From the NCBI RefSeq assembly GCF_964340395.1, contig NC_135571.1:12743940-12807939 (forward strand): DNA of 64,000 nt. Reading direction: 5' to 3'. Made by a program: the position numbers and the translations under genes. The stretch is from Glandiceps talaboti (taxonomy: Eukaryota; Hemichordata; Enteropneusta; Spengelidae). The stretch's first letter is position 1, and each line of letters begins with the position of its first letter. Below the pieces are notes generated by a model, which ran no database searches, had not been told where the DNA came from, and saw only the letters and a program-made list of their open reading frames with translations. Positions 53,706 to 64,000 of the stretch are shown here, one piece after another.

Positions 53706-55515
53706 TGTTCTAACTGGCTTTTGAATGGTCTAATACACAATAGGTTTAGCTGACATTGTCTACCAAGGCCTACATATCACTTCTTCCTAAGTTCTGATGG
53801 ATGTCAACTCTGTACATAAAGTGAAAGTGAATGAAAACCATTTCCTTGTATTTTGTTTAATATCCAAATCTTAGTGAATTCACAAGGTATTTTTTCCATT
53901 TTGAGGACCTACATCTCAGCTCTAATCAGCATATTTCTAAATGAGCTACTGAGTTCAATGGTTGTGTATTACAGTAAGTGTATGTATTTGACAATGAATC
54001 CTACACAGGTACAATTGAAAAGAAAATCACCAGACTTCATAACAGATGAATTATCATTGTCATAGCTGTTATATTTCATTTTTCAAATTTTGTTACTAAA
54101 ATTGATACAAAAATCAGAATAAATTAAAATTATGAAGATCAACCCAAGATTCGTGACAATTCTGACAATAGACATTTGAACAGTCCCTCCTCAATAAACA
54201 CACCTACCCTTTGTGTGATTGGTATGTTCTGTTATAACATTGTTGTGAGTGAGAATCTGGTCCATTCTATTTGGAGTTAGGGGAGATTTGAATTGAAAAG
54301 ATGTCAGTGAATTATCATAGGTATCTTAGAATAATATCACACTTGAAAACTTCTACTGTTTGTAGAAAAACAAAAAAATATAGAACAAATGATTAATATA
54401 CTTCCTGTTCCCACTACAGCACCCGAATACAACTATTGGATATATTACATCCTTTAAATCATGTGCATTTTTTATTTTCAGTTTTTTAAATATATTTTTA
54501 AAAAAGTTGTGATAATGTGTATATGCAGCACAAGGTATTTTATCAATCCATGCATCAACCAATGAAAGCTTGCAATGTTACATGCAAATTTTACAGCCAA
54601 TCAAAGGTGGTATCTGTTTCCTCTCCCATGATTGGTTAGTTAATAGAAAATGTCATAATATATGCAAAACTGTACAGCCAATCAAGTCTCAAATTACTGA
54701 TTGGTGGAAAAAGTATTGCTACAATTGGTTTTCAGTCATGCTAGCTCTGAATATGTAAATTAAAATCCTGGTGTCCCCCCCCCCACTTGTTGTATTTTGG
54801 CTCCTCCTTATTGTTTTCTGGGTAACAACATTACAAAATAGGGGTTGACAGGGTTGAATTGTGAATAACTGTTATGAAATTAAAATGAAACCACTTCAGT
54901 AAAAGATAACCCTTAGAAACACAACTTCATTTATACGTAAACTTTAGGAATATACATTTTTGTTAATTAACTGTAAACAAATCAAAAGAAAACAATTTCA
55001 TTTTTCATATTTTTTTGGTTTAAATAGTGATTTTTTGTATTGTTTTTGTCACTAAAACTTACTGATTCAAGGAGTGACAAAGAGTTGCTACCGGCAACAC
55101 CACCACAACCCTAACCACCACCCCAACCACCACAACTAATCAGATGGCATCTCTTGGAGTTTGAGGCAAGCCAGACTCTCTTGGAGTTTGAGGCAAGCCA
55201 GACTCTCTTGGTATATCTACGATACACAACGTACAACATTAGCTGCCTTCAATGAAAGCTAAAACTTTGACTAACTGTTAATTTGTTATACAAAAAGATT
55301 ACTTGAATTGACATGTGCATAATTGTATATAGTCTGTACGGTACGCTGTGATAGGGTGCCCTCACACATTGGTCAACCTCTTTCATGTAAAGTAGGCCAA
55401 TGAGGGTAGCGTGACATAACGTACGTTACAGTCTAGTTAGGTACTATATGCATAACATTCTCAGTGTTGTCAAATGCTAGACATGTTTGAGTTTGGTCAA
55501 CAACTGTTTACCAAT
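53706..55515. other. No gene recognised; one short direct duplication
   Basis: At 55151-55208 the 31-bp unit tctcttggagtttgaggcaa...gccagac occurs twice in tandem. The rest is AT-rich with only short, unsupported open frames. Confidence 0.5.
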
Positions 55516-55524
55516 GAGACAAGT

Positions 55525-55765
55525 TAGCAGACAGACAGACAGAGACAGTGACAAAGAGACAGACAGAGAGACAGTGACAAAGAGACAGAGAGACAGAGTG
55601 ACAGAGAGACAGAGAGACAGACAGAGTGATAGAGAGACAGACAGACAAGTAAGCTGACAAAGTGACAAAGACAGCGAGAAAGCGTGAGTGACAGACAAAG
55701 AGACAGGCAGACAGAGTGAGTGATAGACAGAGAGACAGACAGAGTGAGTGACAGACAGAGACATA
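55525..55765. repeat. GACAGA-rich microsatellite
   Basis: Imperfect GACA/GAGA/GTGA units over 240 bp. Confidence 0.93.
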
Positions 55766-56259
55766 CACACGGCTTAAAAAACATTTTCTCTGTCCAATAT
55801 CAGTTAATTAAATGACACTGTAGAGTTTTATATACAGATAGTTTTGGGAATAAATTTTGACATGTACATTTGATGCGTTAGATCTATTGGAGTTATGAAT
55901 CAACAAGTTTCAGAACAAACAAACAACAGAAATAATCACTCTTTGGGGAAAAAAATATGAAAAATAAGACTATTATATATATTGCCCTTTCATACTGTAA
56001 ATTCAAAGTGAAGTGGAAGCATTTAGAATCATTTATAAGAATCAAACAAATAATATGAACCTGGTAAACAAACAGGAATAAATACCAGAACAAAATGTTA
56101 TATAAATGAAGTTGTTCTGCTCTAAAAAAAAAAATGAAAATAATATTATAAACCTTTTTTTCTGAATGTAGAATACTATTTCCCCTCACCAAAGAAGTTG
56201 AAGATTTGTCTTAAGAAGTGTCTTTAACTGTAAGATTATCAAAACAGCAGTTATTTACA

Positions 56260-57010
56260 ACTAGTAATTTCATCATCAATATGTGCAGACTATTGTCATC
56301 AAATCTTGTGTACATAATATGGTGACATCTACACACAACCTGATGATGTCACCAAAAACATGGTGACATCGTCATTAAACTGGGTGTGTTTGCGTTATTT
56401 AAAAATGGACACCTATTTGTGATGTCATCAGCCTCAACATTTCTTAAACTATGTGGTGACATCAGCACGCAAACTAGTGATGTATCAACGCATATTGATG
56501 ACATCATTTTTAAGTATTGTAAGTATCTGTAAACATCAACATGGTGAATGTGTTTTATACAAAATCTGTACATGCACTGAAAATGAATTGTCTGTTAATG
56601 ATAAAATTCATCTAAATCTGTTGCCATGGTTATGACATTACTAATTTCTGCTTATAAGTTTACATCAAACTTGACATTATCAAAGATAGTTGTGATGACA
56701 TCATCATACTATTGTGATGATGTCATCACATGGTCACATCAAACATGTGACAGCTAAACCTCCATTGTGGTGATGTCACTCATATGACATCATCAGAACT
56801 TTGTGACATCATCATGCAATATTTATCACAGTACCATAGATGACATCATTGGAACAACATGCATAACAAACAGATCACATCAAATCTGTGACATCACCAC
56901 AATGCAAGTAATGACATCACTGGAACATGCATATCAGATCACATCAAATCTGTGACATCACCACAAAAGTGATTACATCATCATACCTTAGTGATGACAT
57001 CACCCTTTTA
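56260..57010. promoter_or_regulatory. Cluster of ~16 TGACATCA/TGATGTCA-type motifs downstream of the USP6NL stop
   Basis: Motifs such as gatgacatcat, gtgacatcacc, gatgtcatcag and gatgatgtcatca recur about every 40-50 bp in both orientations. TGACATCA is close to the CRE/AP-1 octamer TGACGTCA. The spacing is irregular, so this is not a simple tandem repeat. On the minus strand it directly follows the stop codon and may be 3' UTR. Confidence 0.6.
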
Positions 57011-57068
57011 CGCATAATACAGTAACATAAAAAGTTGCGATATCCATGTTACCCTCTAGTTATTTTTG

Positions 57069-58186
57069 TCACACCAATGTTTTCTGTATTGATCTAGACT
57101 GGCCGACTGGTTGGCCACGGTAGTAATGTTCACGTGGACTCCCTTCTAATTCACCGTTCTGCATGTATGGATCAGGTGTGTTTGCCATTTCTCTGGTTGG
57201 TTGTTTGACAGGACTGCTGCGAGATTTACCTTTCTTGGGGGCTTTCCGTTTTCCAGAACTTTTAGGTGGGGGTGGGGCTTCATTGGCAGGGCTCTTTGAC
57301 CTTGCTCTGACCTCAACCTCAATGTTCACACTGTGAGAGTGTCCCCCATTATTTGCCTTGTCTTCGTAACCATTTATGAACGACTGTTCCGAATTTGTAT
57401 TCAACTGCGCGGCCGAATACGAAACGTAATTCCCCTGAGGGTTGTAATGGCTGCCTTGTGTTCCTAGACTCTCTAAGGAATCTTCCATGGATTGTTCATA
57501 GGTATCTTCCATATTATCATAGGCCGACCCGCTTGAATAATGTGAGTAGCGTTTTGATTCGTCCATTGGTGATGTCGGTCTTGACCCACTTCCTGATGGA
57601 AAACTCGTAGGACGTTCTGCAGGTGCGTGTTGCATGGGTAGCGACGTTGGCGACTTTTCAAAGTCATCAGGTGACTCTCTATTTAATGCCCGTCTACTAA
57701 AGGGGTCATTATTACGACTCTCTATGGTCCCAACCGTGCTCATACTCGTAACACTGGTCTGACGTGAACGCCCGCCATTCGGAGACCTCCAAGATTTCCC
57801 GTCTGTCGTATTAGAGAAACCTGTATAAGTGGAATTGTTTGACTGAGCAACAGACATATCTGATGCACTTTCAGCCTGAGAGAGTCTACTGTTTTCTTGA
57901 TGCATACTGTCAATTCGTGAAATCTGTCCACGCTCATTCTCAGTTAATGGTTTACGTATTCCACTCATTTGATAATAGCTCGGTGGTCGTAGAAATCCAA
58001 ATGGCAGTTGTGGTATTTCACTGTTGCCTTTAGGCATTGGTGGTACAATCAATTTTGCTCGTCTCAACTCAGCAATATTTTCCTGTAAGGCATCAATAGC
58101 ATCGTCGTCTTTGTACATGAAGTCTTTGGCCAGGTCTTCTTGGAGATACCAGATTGTCTCCTCCATATTCCTCTTTAAGATAGCCC
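57069..58186 (-). CDS. USP6NL: USP6NL-like last exon: TBC C-terminus and Ser/Pro-rich tail
   Basis: 1118 nt including the TGA stop, entered after ttctacag. It starts [20 protein letters not shown], completing the TBC fold (human MEELVEFLQETLAKDF), then [17 protein letters not shown]. The remaining ~320 residues are low-complexity and S/P/N-rich ([33 protein letters not shown]) and probably disordered. The tail ends [10 protein letters not shown]. Confidence 0.93.
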
Positions 58187-61100
58187 CTGTAGAAAAGGAG
58201 AAAACACAAAATGAGGCTCCATTATTCCCTGTAGAAAGTAGCACAGTACATAGTCTGGATACCAACTGTGGTTTCTAAAACACAGTCTGGTCAAAGTCAC
58301 TGAATCAGGACAAAAAGTTGTTCACCCAATCAGTGAACCCCAGCTGCTATAGTGACGTAAACAGTGTATAAGTAGCATCCTGAGCTGACAAATATACCGG
58401 TATGTGGACATTACATAACTGCCCCAATAAACACTAACTTTATGGTTGACTGTGTTATTGGTTAGAGTTTTGTGATTGATTAACAAAGACATGATGTTAA
58501 TGACTGTGTGGGTGGCTGTGGATGAATTTTAAATTGCATCTCATGCATCTCAGGACTTCTAGAGTAACGACTTTGACTATACTGTGAGTACACGTTTAAT
58601 GGTAACGATACCGGGTAGGAACTAAACTACATAGTACACAAATTGAGACCCCATTAGCATGACGCCGTTTTTAAATAAAAACACAAAAAATTTTTGAACG
58701 ACAAAGATTCATTTTTGGCAGTGTTTTCAATCATTGCCTTTTCGTGTTGTTTTTTGTCTCTGTGTAAATGGTACTTCAAGAATTGAGTAAGACATGGCTG
58801 TATAAAGTACGGTACTTACGTCTATGTAACTTAAGAATTGAGTAAGACATGGCTGTATAAAGTACGGTACTTACGTCTATGTAACTTAAGAATTGAGTAA
58901 GACATGGCTGTATAAAGTACGGTACTTACGTCTATGTAACTTAAGAATTGAGTAAGACATGGCTGTATAAAGTACGGTACTTACGTCTATGTAACTTTAG
59001 AATTGAGTAAGACATGGCTGTATAAAGTACGGTACTTACGTCTATGTAACTTAAGAATTAAGTAAGACATGGCTGTATAAAGTACGATACTTACGTCTAT
59101 GTAACTTAAGAATTGAGTAAGACATGGCTGTATAAAGTACGATACTTACGTCTATGTAACTTAAGAATTGAGTAAGACATGGCTGTATAAAGTACGATAC
59201 TTACGTCTATGTAACTTAAGAATTGAGTAAGACATGGCTGTATAAAGTACGATACTTACGTCTATGTAACTTAAGAATTGAGTAAGACATGGCTGTATAA
59301 AGTACGGTACTTACGTCTATGTAACTAAAGAATTGAGTATTAGACATGGCGGTATAAAGTACGGTACTTACGTCTATGTAACTTAAGAATTGAGTAAGAC
59401 ATGGCTGTATAAAGTACGGTACTTACGTCTATGTAACTTAAGAATTGAGTAAGACATGGCTGTATAAAGTACGATACTTACGTCTATGTAACTTAAGAAT
59501 TGAGTAAGACATGGCTGTATAAAGTACGATACTTACGTCTATGTAACTTAAGAATTGAGTAAGACATGGCTGTATAAAGTACGATACTTACGTCTATGTA
59601 ACTTAAGAATTGAGTAAGACATGGCTGTATAAAGTACGGTACTTACGTCTATGTAACTTAAGAATTGAGTAAGACATGGCTGTATAAAGTACGGTACTTA
59701 CGTCTATGTAACTTAAGAATTGAGTAAGACATGGCTGTATAAAGTACAGTACTTACGTCTATGTAACTTAAGAATTGAGTAAGACATGGCTGTATAAAGT
59801 ACGGTACTTACGTCTATGTAACTTAAGAAATGAGTAAGACATGGCTGTATAAAGTACGGTACTTACGTCTATGTAACTTAAGAATTGAGTAAGACATGGC
59901 TGTATAAAGTACGATACTTACGTCTATGTAACTTAAAGATTTGAGTAAGACATGGCTGTATAAAGTACGGTACTTACGTCTATGTAACTTAAGAATTGAG
60001 TAAGACATGGCTGTATAAAGTACGGTACTTACGTCTATGTAACTTAAGAATTGAGTAAGACATGGCTGTATAAAGTACGGTACTTACGTCTATGTAACTT
60101 AAGAATTGAGTAAGACATGGCTGTATAAAGTAAGGTACTTACGTCTATGTAACTTAAGAATTGAGTAAGACATGGCCGTATAAAGTACGGTACTTACGTC
60201 TATGTAACTTAAGAATTGAGTAAGACATGGCCGTATAAAGTACGGTACTTACGTCTATGTAACTTAAGAATTGAGTAAGACATGGCTGTATAAAGTACGG
60301 TACTTACGTCTATGTAACTTAAGAATTGAGTAAGACATGGCTGTATAAAGTACGGTACTTACGTCTATGTAACTTAAGAATTGAGTAAGACATGGCTGTA
60401 TAAAGTACGGTACTTACGTCTATGTAACTTAAGAATTGAGTAAGACATGGCTGTATAAAGTACGCTACTTACGTCTATGTAACTTAAGAATTGAGTAAGA
60501 CATGGCTGTATAAAGTAAGGTACTTACGTCTATGTAACTTAAGAATTGAGTAAGACATGGCTGTATAAAGTACGGTACTTACGTCTATGTAACTTAAGAA
60601 TTGAGTAAGACATGGCTGTATAAAGTAAGGTACTTACGTCTATGTAACTTAAGAATTGAGTAAGACATGGCTGTATAAAGTACGGTACTTACGTCTATGT
60701 AACTTAAGAATTGAGTAAGACATGGCTGTATAAAGTACGGTACTTACGTCTATGTAACTTAAGAATTGAGTAAGACATGGCTGTGAGTATCTTCTGGCCT
60801 TCCAACATGTAGATATCCCAAAGACGCAATGCTAATACAAATGGCACCTGTCACAAAGTTATTTCAATATTAATTAGTAGATATTGTATTAATGGATATC
60901 TTTTCAATCTTCTCATCTGTTATTTTCCTTTGACTTATTCAAATAGAAAACACTCGAACACCACAATTTAAAATATTGAAACTTCTCTGCGTAATTATAT
61001 GTGTTGTTTACAGATACAACACATGAAAAAATACCGGTGCATTTGCTTGAATGAAGTGAAGTAAGCTAAGGAAAGACTTCACATAAGGACAAAAATAGAT

Positions 61101-63718
61101 AAAACAACAAAACTGATACAAAAATAACTGTGGATGTCTCCGATGTAGGTTTACTGAATACTTTTATCAGTTTGTTTATATCTGTGGAAGTTATAATGTA
61201 ACAGTAAACTGTCAGACTCCATCATTATAATGTGTAGTATGCTATCAGTAAACAGAGTTATGGGATCTGGGACTGATGTGGTGTTTATACTTTGATAAGT
61301 TATAATGTAACAGTAAACTGTCAGACTCCATCATTATAATGTGTAGTGTTCTATCAGTAAACAGAGCTATGGGATCCGGGGCCCATTGTGGTGTTTATAC
61401 TTTGATAAGTTATAATGTAACAGTAACTGTCAGACTCCATCATTATAATGTGTAGTGTTCTATCAGTAAACAGAGTTATGGGATCCGTGGCTCATGTGGT
61501 GTTTATACTTTGATAAGTTATAATGTAACAGTAACTGTCAGACTCCATCATTATAATGTGTAGTGTTCTATCAGTAAACAGAGTTACGGGATCCAGGGCT
61601 GATGTGGTGTTTATACTTTGATAAGTTATAATGTAACAGTAAACTGCCAGACTCCATCATTATAATGTGTAGTGTTCTATCAGTAAACAGAGTTATGGGA
61701 TCCGTGGCTCATGTGGTGTTTATACTTTGATAAGTTATAATGTAACAGTAACTGTCAGACTCCATCATTATAATGTGTAGTGTTCTATCAGTAAACAGAG
61801 TTATGGGATCTGGGGCTGATGTGGTGTTTATACTTTGATAAGTTATAATGTAACAGTAACTGTCAGACTCCATCATTATAATGTGTAGTGTTCTATCAGT
61901 AAACAGAGTTATGGGATCTGGGGATGATGTGGTGTTTATACTTTGATAAGTTATAATGTAACAGTAACTGTCAGACTCCATCATTATAATGTGTAGTGTT
62001 CTATCAGTAAACAGAGTTATGGGATCTGGGGCTGATGTGGTGTTTATACTTTGATAAGTTATAATGTAACAGTAACTGTCAGACTCCATCATTATAATGT
62101 GTAGTGTTCTATCAGTAAACAGAGTTATAGGATCTGGGGCTGATGTGGTTTTTATACTTTGATAAGTTATAATGTAACAGTAACTGTCAGACTCCATCCT
62201 TATAATGTGTAGTGTTCTATCAGTAAACAGAGTTATGGGATCCAGGGCTGATGTGGTGTTTATACTTTGATAAGTTACATTAATTATGTTGTGTGTCTTT
62301 GCATGAACCTTGTTCCATTCCTGCTTACTACAAGCAAGGAAATGCACCAATGTGTTTTCATGGGTTGTAAGTTGTAGAGGGTAAAACAGACCTTCCTGTG
62401 GGTACATTTTGATTACACTAAAACAGGCTAACTGGGACGCTTGGTAAAATTTAGTTGTAATTTTAATATAGCTTTATTCTTACCCTGTCTAAAAAGCACT
62501 GGAAGAACCATTTCATCGTATAGAGACTCGTAAAGACATCATGTTTGTCCTGGAAAAAACAAAAGACCAGAAATATTTTATTTAAAATGTGATACATATT
62601 AAGCTAGCATAGTGGTATGTTTTAAAGTAGCTTGATTGAGAGTAGAGTGGATTTTTAATTTATAAAATTTTTTTTATCAGAAGTACCTACTTGAAACATC
62701 AATGTAAAACAACATAGACCAAGTCTGTGTTTGTAACTCAATACATTGTAAACGGCTAAACAAATGTGTAAAAAGCTATTATACATACAATAACAGAGAT
62801 TTTATTAATTCTACATTTTATTAATTATTTGCAATTTATTGAGTTACAACCAAGAGCTTGGCATATGTTGTTTCACAATGATTTTTTAAGTTAGCGGCCC
62901 TGATAAAATTGTTCTATAATTAAAGTAAAAGATACCCAATAGGAAACTTGCAAACCCACCATGTTGAATGTTGCATCATGGGAAATGTGATAATAAATAC
63001 TAATCAATTAGTATTGTAAATAATGTTAATACATTGTTTGTAACCACAAATAATCAATTCATAGTTACTCTGACCATTGTGGGAGGTTTATTTTATCGGT
63101 AGCTCCTGATTAGGTATTACGATAACCACAGATAATCCCATAGTCCTTTGCATCTGAGCATGCTCAGTCTGGATTACAAGTTCCCAATTCTCATCTATAT
63201 GACCACTTTAAGATACATGTATAACTGTTCTAACTCATCGTACTTTAATTTGTATGCATATTCATGAGCGTCCTCGATTATGGAACATCAAACTCAGATA
63301 TAAATATAACTCAGATGCCTGGATAACCACTAGGGGGTGTTTTGGAGGAGATAGTACAGATGCTAGATTATATTTTATGTGTTTGAATCCTCAGTGAGTA
63401 GTGCACGTTCTGTATGTACATTGTACATGTTGACTATTAGATTATATGTTATAAGTTATGTAGTTGCACACAACTAGTATCTAAATAAACATATTTCAGA
63501 AGGTTTTTAGGAATTTGACAAAATATAATCATTGTAGAAGTGGTTGATATTTGTTTACAAATAGAGAGAGCATTTAATCTATAAACAAAATACATAATAA
63601 TACAACATAAATTTCCTACTTACAAAATGTTTTTTAACTTTAGGTAGAAATTTCTTGAGAATTTTATCATGGTGATCTTGAAACCTCAGAAGCTTTGGAA
63701 AGCCAGGAATGAAGAATC
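57069..63718 (-). CDS. USP6NL: USP6NL/RN-tre-like TBC-domain RabGAP, last four exons (5' part outside window)
   Basis: Exons on the minus strand are 63718-63624, 62549-62484, 60847-60748 and 58186-57069, with AG/GT borders and exactly fitting phases. The joined frame reads [20 protein letters not shown], then [20 protein letters not shown], then [33 protein letters not shown] and [18 protein letters not shown]. This tracks recalled human USP6NL ([46 protein letters not shown]) block by block. It is the C-terminal half of a TBC domain followed by a ~350-aa Ser/Pro-rich tail with [11 protein letters not shown] and the ending SIQKTLV (human SIQESVLL). RN-tre is a GAP for endosomal Rabs and binds Eps8. 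The IxxDxxR and YxQ catalytic motifs are encoded upstream, beyond base 64000, so GAP competence cannot be judged. Introns carry a 55-bp exon-junction array and MITEs. Confidence 0.92.
58758..60785 (-). repeat. 55-bp minisatellite made of a USP6NL exon/intron junction, ~36 units
   Basis: Head-to-tail units, period 55 by direct coordinate counting (acttac at 58814 and 60742, 35 periods plus 3 bp). Read on the minus strand, each unit is about 37 nt of the exon end (ACAGCCATGTCTTAC..., encoding [11 protein letters not shown]) followed by gtaagtaccgtactttat. Units are near-identical, with scattered single-base changes (C(G/A)GTAC variants and a few indels). The unit adjoining 60748 is the true exon end. 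Near-identity suggests recent expansion or ongoing homogenisation. Confidence 0.97.
60748..60847 (-). CDS. USP6NL: USP6NL-like exon, TBC domain end; parent of the 55-bp array
   Basis: 100 nt, entered in phase 0 after tttgtgacag and left in phase 1 at gtaagtacc. It encodes [20 protein letters not shown], then [13 protein letters not shown] and the first base of the next Arg codon. The last ~37 nt of this exon plus ~18 nt of intron are the unit repeated about 35 more times downstream. Confidence 0.93.
61017..62367. mobile_element. TA-flanked MITE with internal ~107-bp tandem expansion
   Basis: Terminal inverted repeats CAACACATGAAAAAATACCG at the left and CATTGGTGCATTTCCTTG-type (complement) at the right. 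Both ends abut TA, as for Tc1/mariner-type non-autonomous elements. The shorter relative at 39878-40317 has the same ends and shares internal motifs in inverted orientation. Inside, a ~107-bp unit (gttataatgtaacagtaac...gtggtgtttatactttgata) is repeated about ten times from ~61190 to 62275. It lies in a USP6NL-like intron. A 232-aa open frame across it is a by-product of the repeat. Confidence 0.85.
62484..62549 (-). CDS. USP6NL: USP6NL-like exon, TBC domain ([10 protein letters not shown] block)
   Basis: 66 nt, 22 codons, phase 0 on both sides, between a tttttccag acceptor and a gtaaga donor. It encodes [20 protein letters not shown] then DR. This TBC block is nearly identical to recalled vertebrate USP6NL. 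Confidence 0.92.
62621..63211. mobile_element. Inverted-repeat MITE (AAAGTGG...CCACTTT family) interrupted by another MITE
   Basis: Ends are tttaaagta... and ...gaccacttta, with the family interior (tacttgaaacatcaatgtaaaacaac, then its inverted counterpart). The right part is split by the 62941-63184 element. Other copies lie at 16139-16480 and 49496-49845, with halves at 15494-15700 and 41563-41660. Confidence 0.75.
62941..63184. mobile_element. Nested ~243-bp MITE (AGGGAACTTGCA ends)
   Basis: Inverted ends aggaaacttgca and caagttccc, inserted in the element at 62621-63211, with AAT on both sides as a possible target duplication. The copy at 50195-50441 is in the opposite orientation and shares the interior (ctgagcatgctcag, aaaggactatgggat). 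Confidence 0.78.
63624..63718 (-). CDS. USP6NL: USP6NL-like exon, TBC domain (GFPKLLRFQ block)
   Basis: 95 nt, entered after acceptor tgtcacag in phase 1 and left in phase 0 at gtaagt. It encodes [16 protein letters not shown] then [15 protein letters not shown]. The open frame continues upstream through a hydrophobic, TM-like stretch, but that is intron: the USP6NL match starts exactly at the acceptor. Confidence 0.88.
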
Positions 63719-64000
63719 CTGTGACAATAAACACAAATATAAACATGTAGACAACAATTATGAATTCTCTCACGTAAAGGGGAATGCCACTCCAGGAAAT
63801 AGAGACATTTTCATAAACTATGGGTTCTGGAGAGTCATTTCATGATGTTACATCACTTACAATTACTTACAATTTCAGAGAAACATCAAGTTGATCTTGT
63901 GCCTTTATAGGGTATCTTTGCTGTGGGCTATTGCATTATATTGCATTATGGGAGTCAGCAGAAATAATTTATTCATGGTTGAACAATGAATATTCATGAC

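Noticed and set aside
59823-60008. 61-aa minus-strand frame repeating [20 protein letters not shown]
   Set aside because: Not a separate gene: it is a read-through of the 55-bp array units, left open by local variants that remove the usual stop.
61709-62407. 232-aa minus-strand frame with repeated [13 protein letters not shown]-like units
   Set aside because: Lies wholly in the expanded MITE inside a USP6NL-like intron. It is open only because of the unit sequence and is flanked by MITE ends.
63579-63830. Hydrophobic segment (REFIIVVYMFIFVFIV) upstream of the GFPKLLRF block, read as a membrane protein
   Set aside because: The acceptor tgtcacag and the exact USP6NL match start after it, so this part is intron translated by chance.

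Overview
The window is AT-rich metazoan DNA. It has GT-AG spliceosomal introns, tRNA-derived SINEs, many short inverted-repeat (MITE-like) elements and an extreme load of micro- and minisatellites. The gene families (Gal3ST-type and cytosolic sulfotransferases, PLAC8, USP6NL/RN-tre) and the unfamiliar repeat families suggest a marine invertebrate, perhaps an invertebrate deuterostome or a lophotrochozoan. I cannot place it more precisely from sequence alone. I recognised no retroviral or LTR-type element.

Layout: 1-15.9 kb has no recognisable coding sequence. It holds a CpG-richer possible first exon near 1.4-1.65 kb, an assembly gap, a 2.7 kb 36-bp minisatellite, a 65-bp minisatellite and several MITE-like elements. 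15.9-23.4 kb is a four-exon Gal3ST-like Golgi sulfotransferase on + with a long Q/E-rich insertion before the catalytic domain. 24-30 kb is repeats plus weak exon-like pieces: an LDLa-like phase 1-1 exon on + and two possible CLCA-like exons on -. 30.1-31.0 kb is an intact single-exon cytosolic sulfotransferase on -.

33.6-48.2 kb holds a divergent pair of PLAC8-family genes. The one on - has 4 exons and 111 aa; the one on + has 4 exons and 130 aa. Both were assembled here from short exons and share intron phases 0,1,0. The introns of the + gene are filled by a 21-bp minisatellite, a ~360-bp satellite and microsatellites. 48-57 kb is non-coding with MITEs and clusters of TGACATCA-type motifs.

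57.07-63.72 kb on - carries the last four exons of a USP6NL (RN-tre)-like RabGAP: the C-terminal half of the TBC domain plus the tail. Earlier exons lie beyond the window.

The most unusual structure is the 55-bp tandem array at 58.76-60.78 kb. Its unit is a copy of the exon/intron junction of a USP6NL coding exon, so about 35 extra splice donors lie in the intron. Each unit also has an AG that would define an in-frame 33-nt microexon. A parallel event is seen in the + PLAC8 gene, where a 21-bp array ending at a splice acceptor contains an internal copy of that acceptor and the first 27 nt of the exon. A third expansion, inside a TA-flanked MITE in another USP6NL intron, enlarged a ~440-bp type of element to ~1.35 kb.
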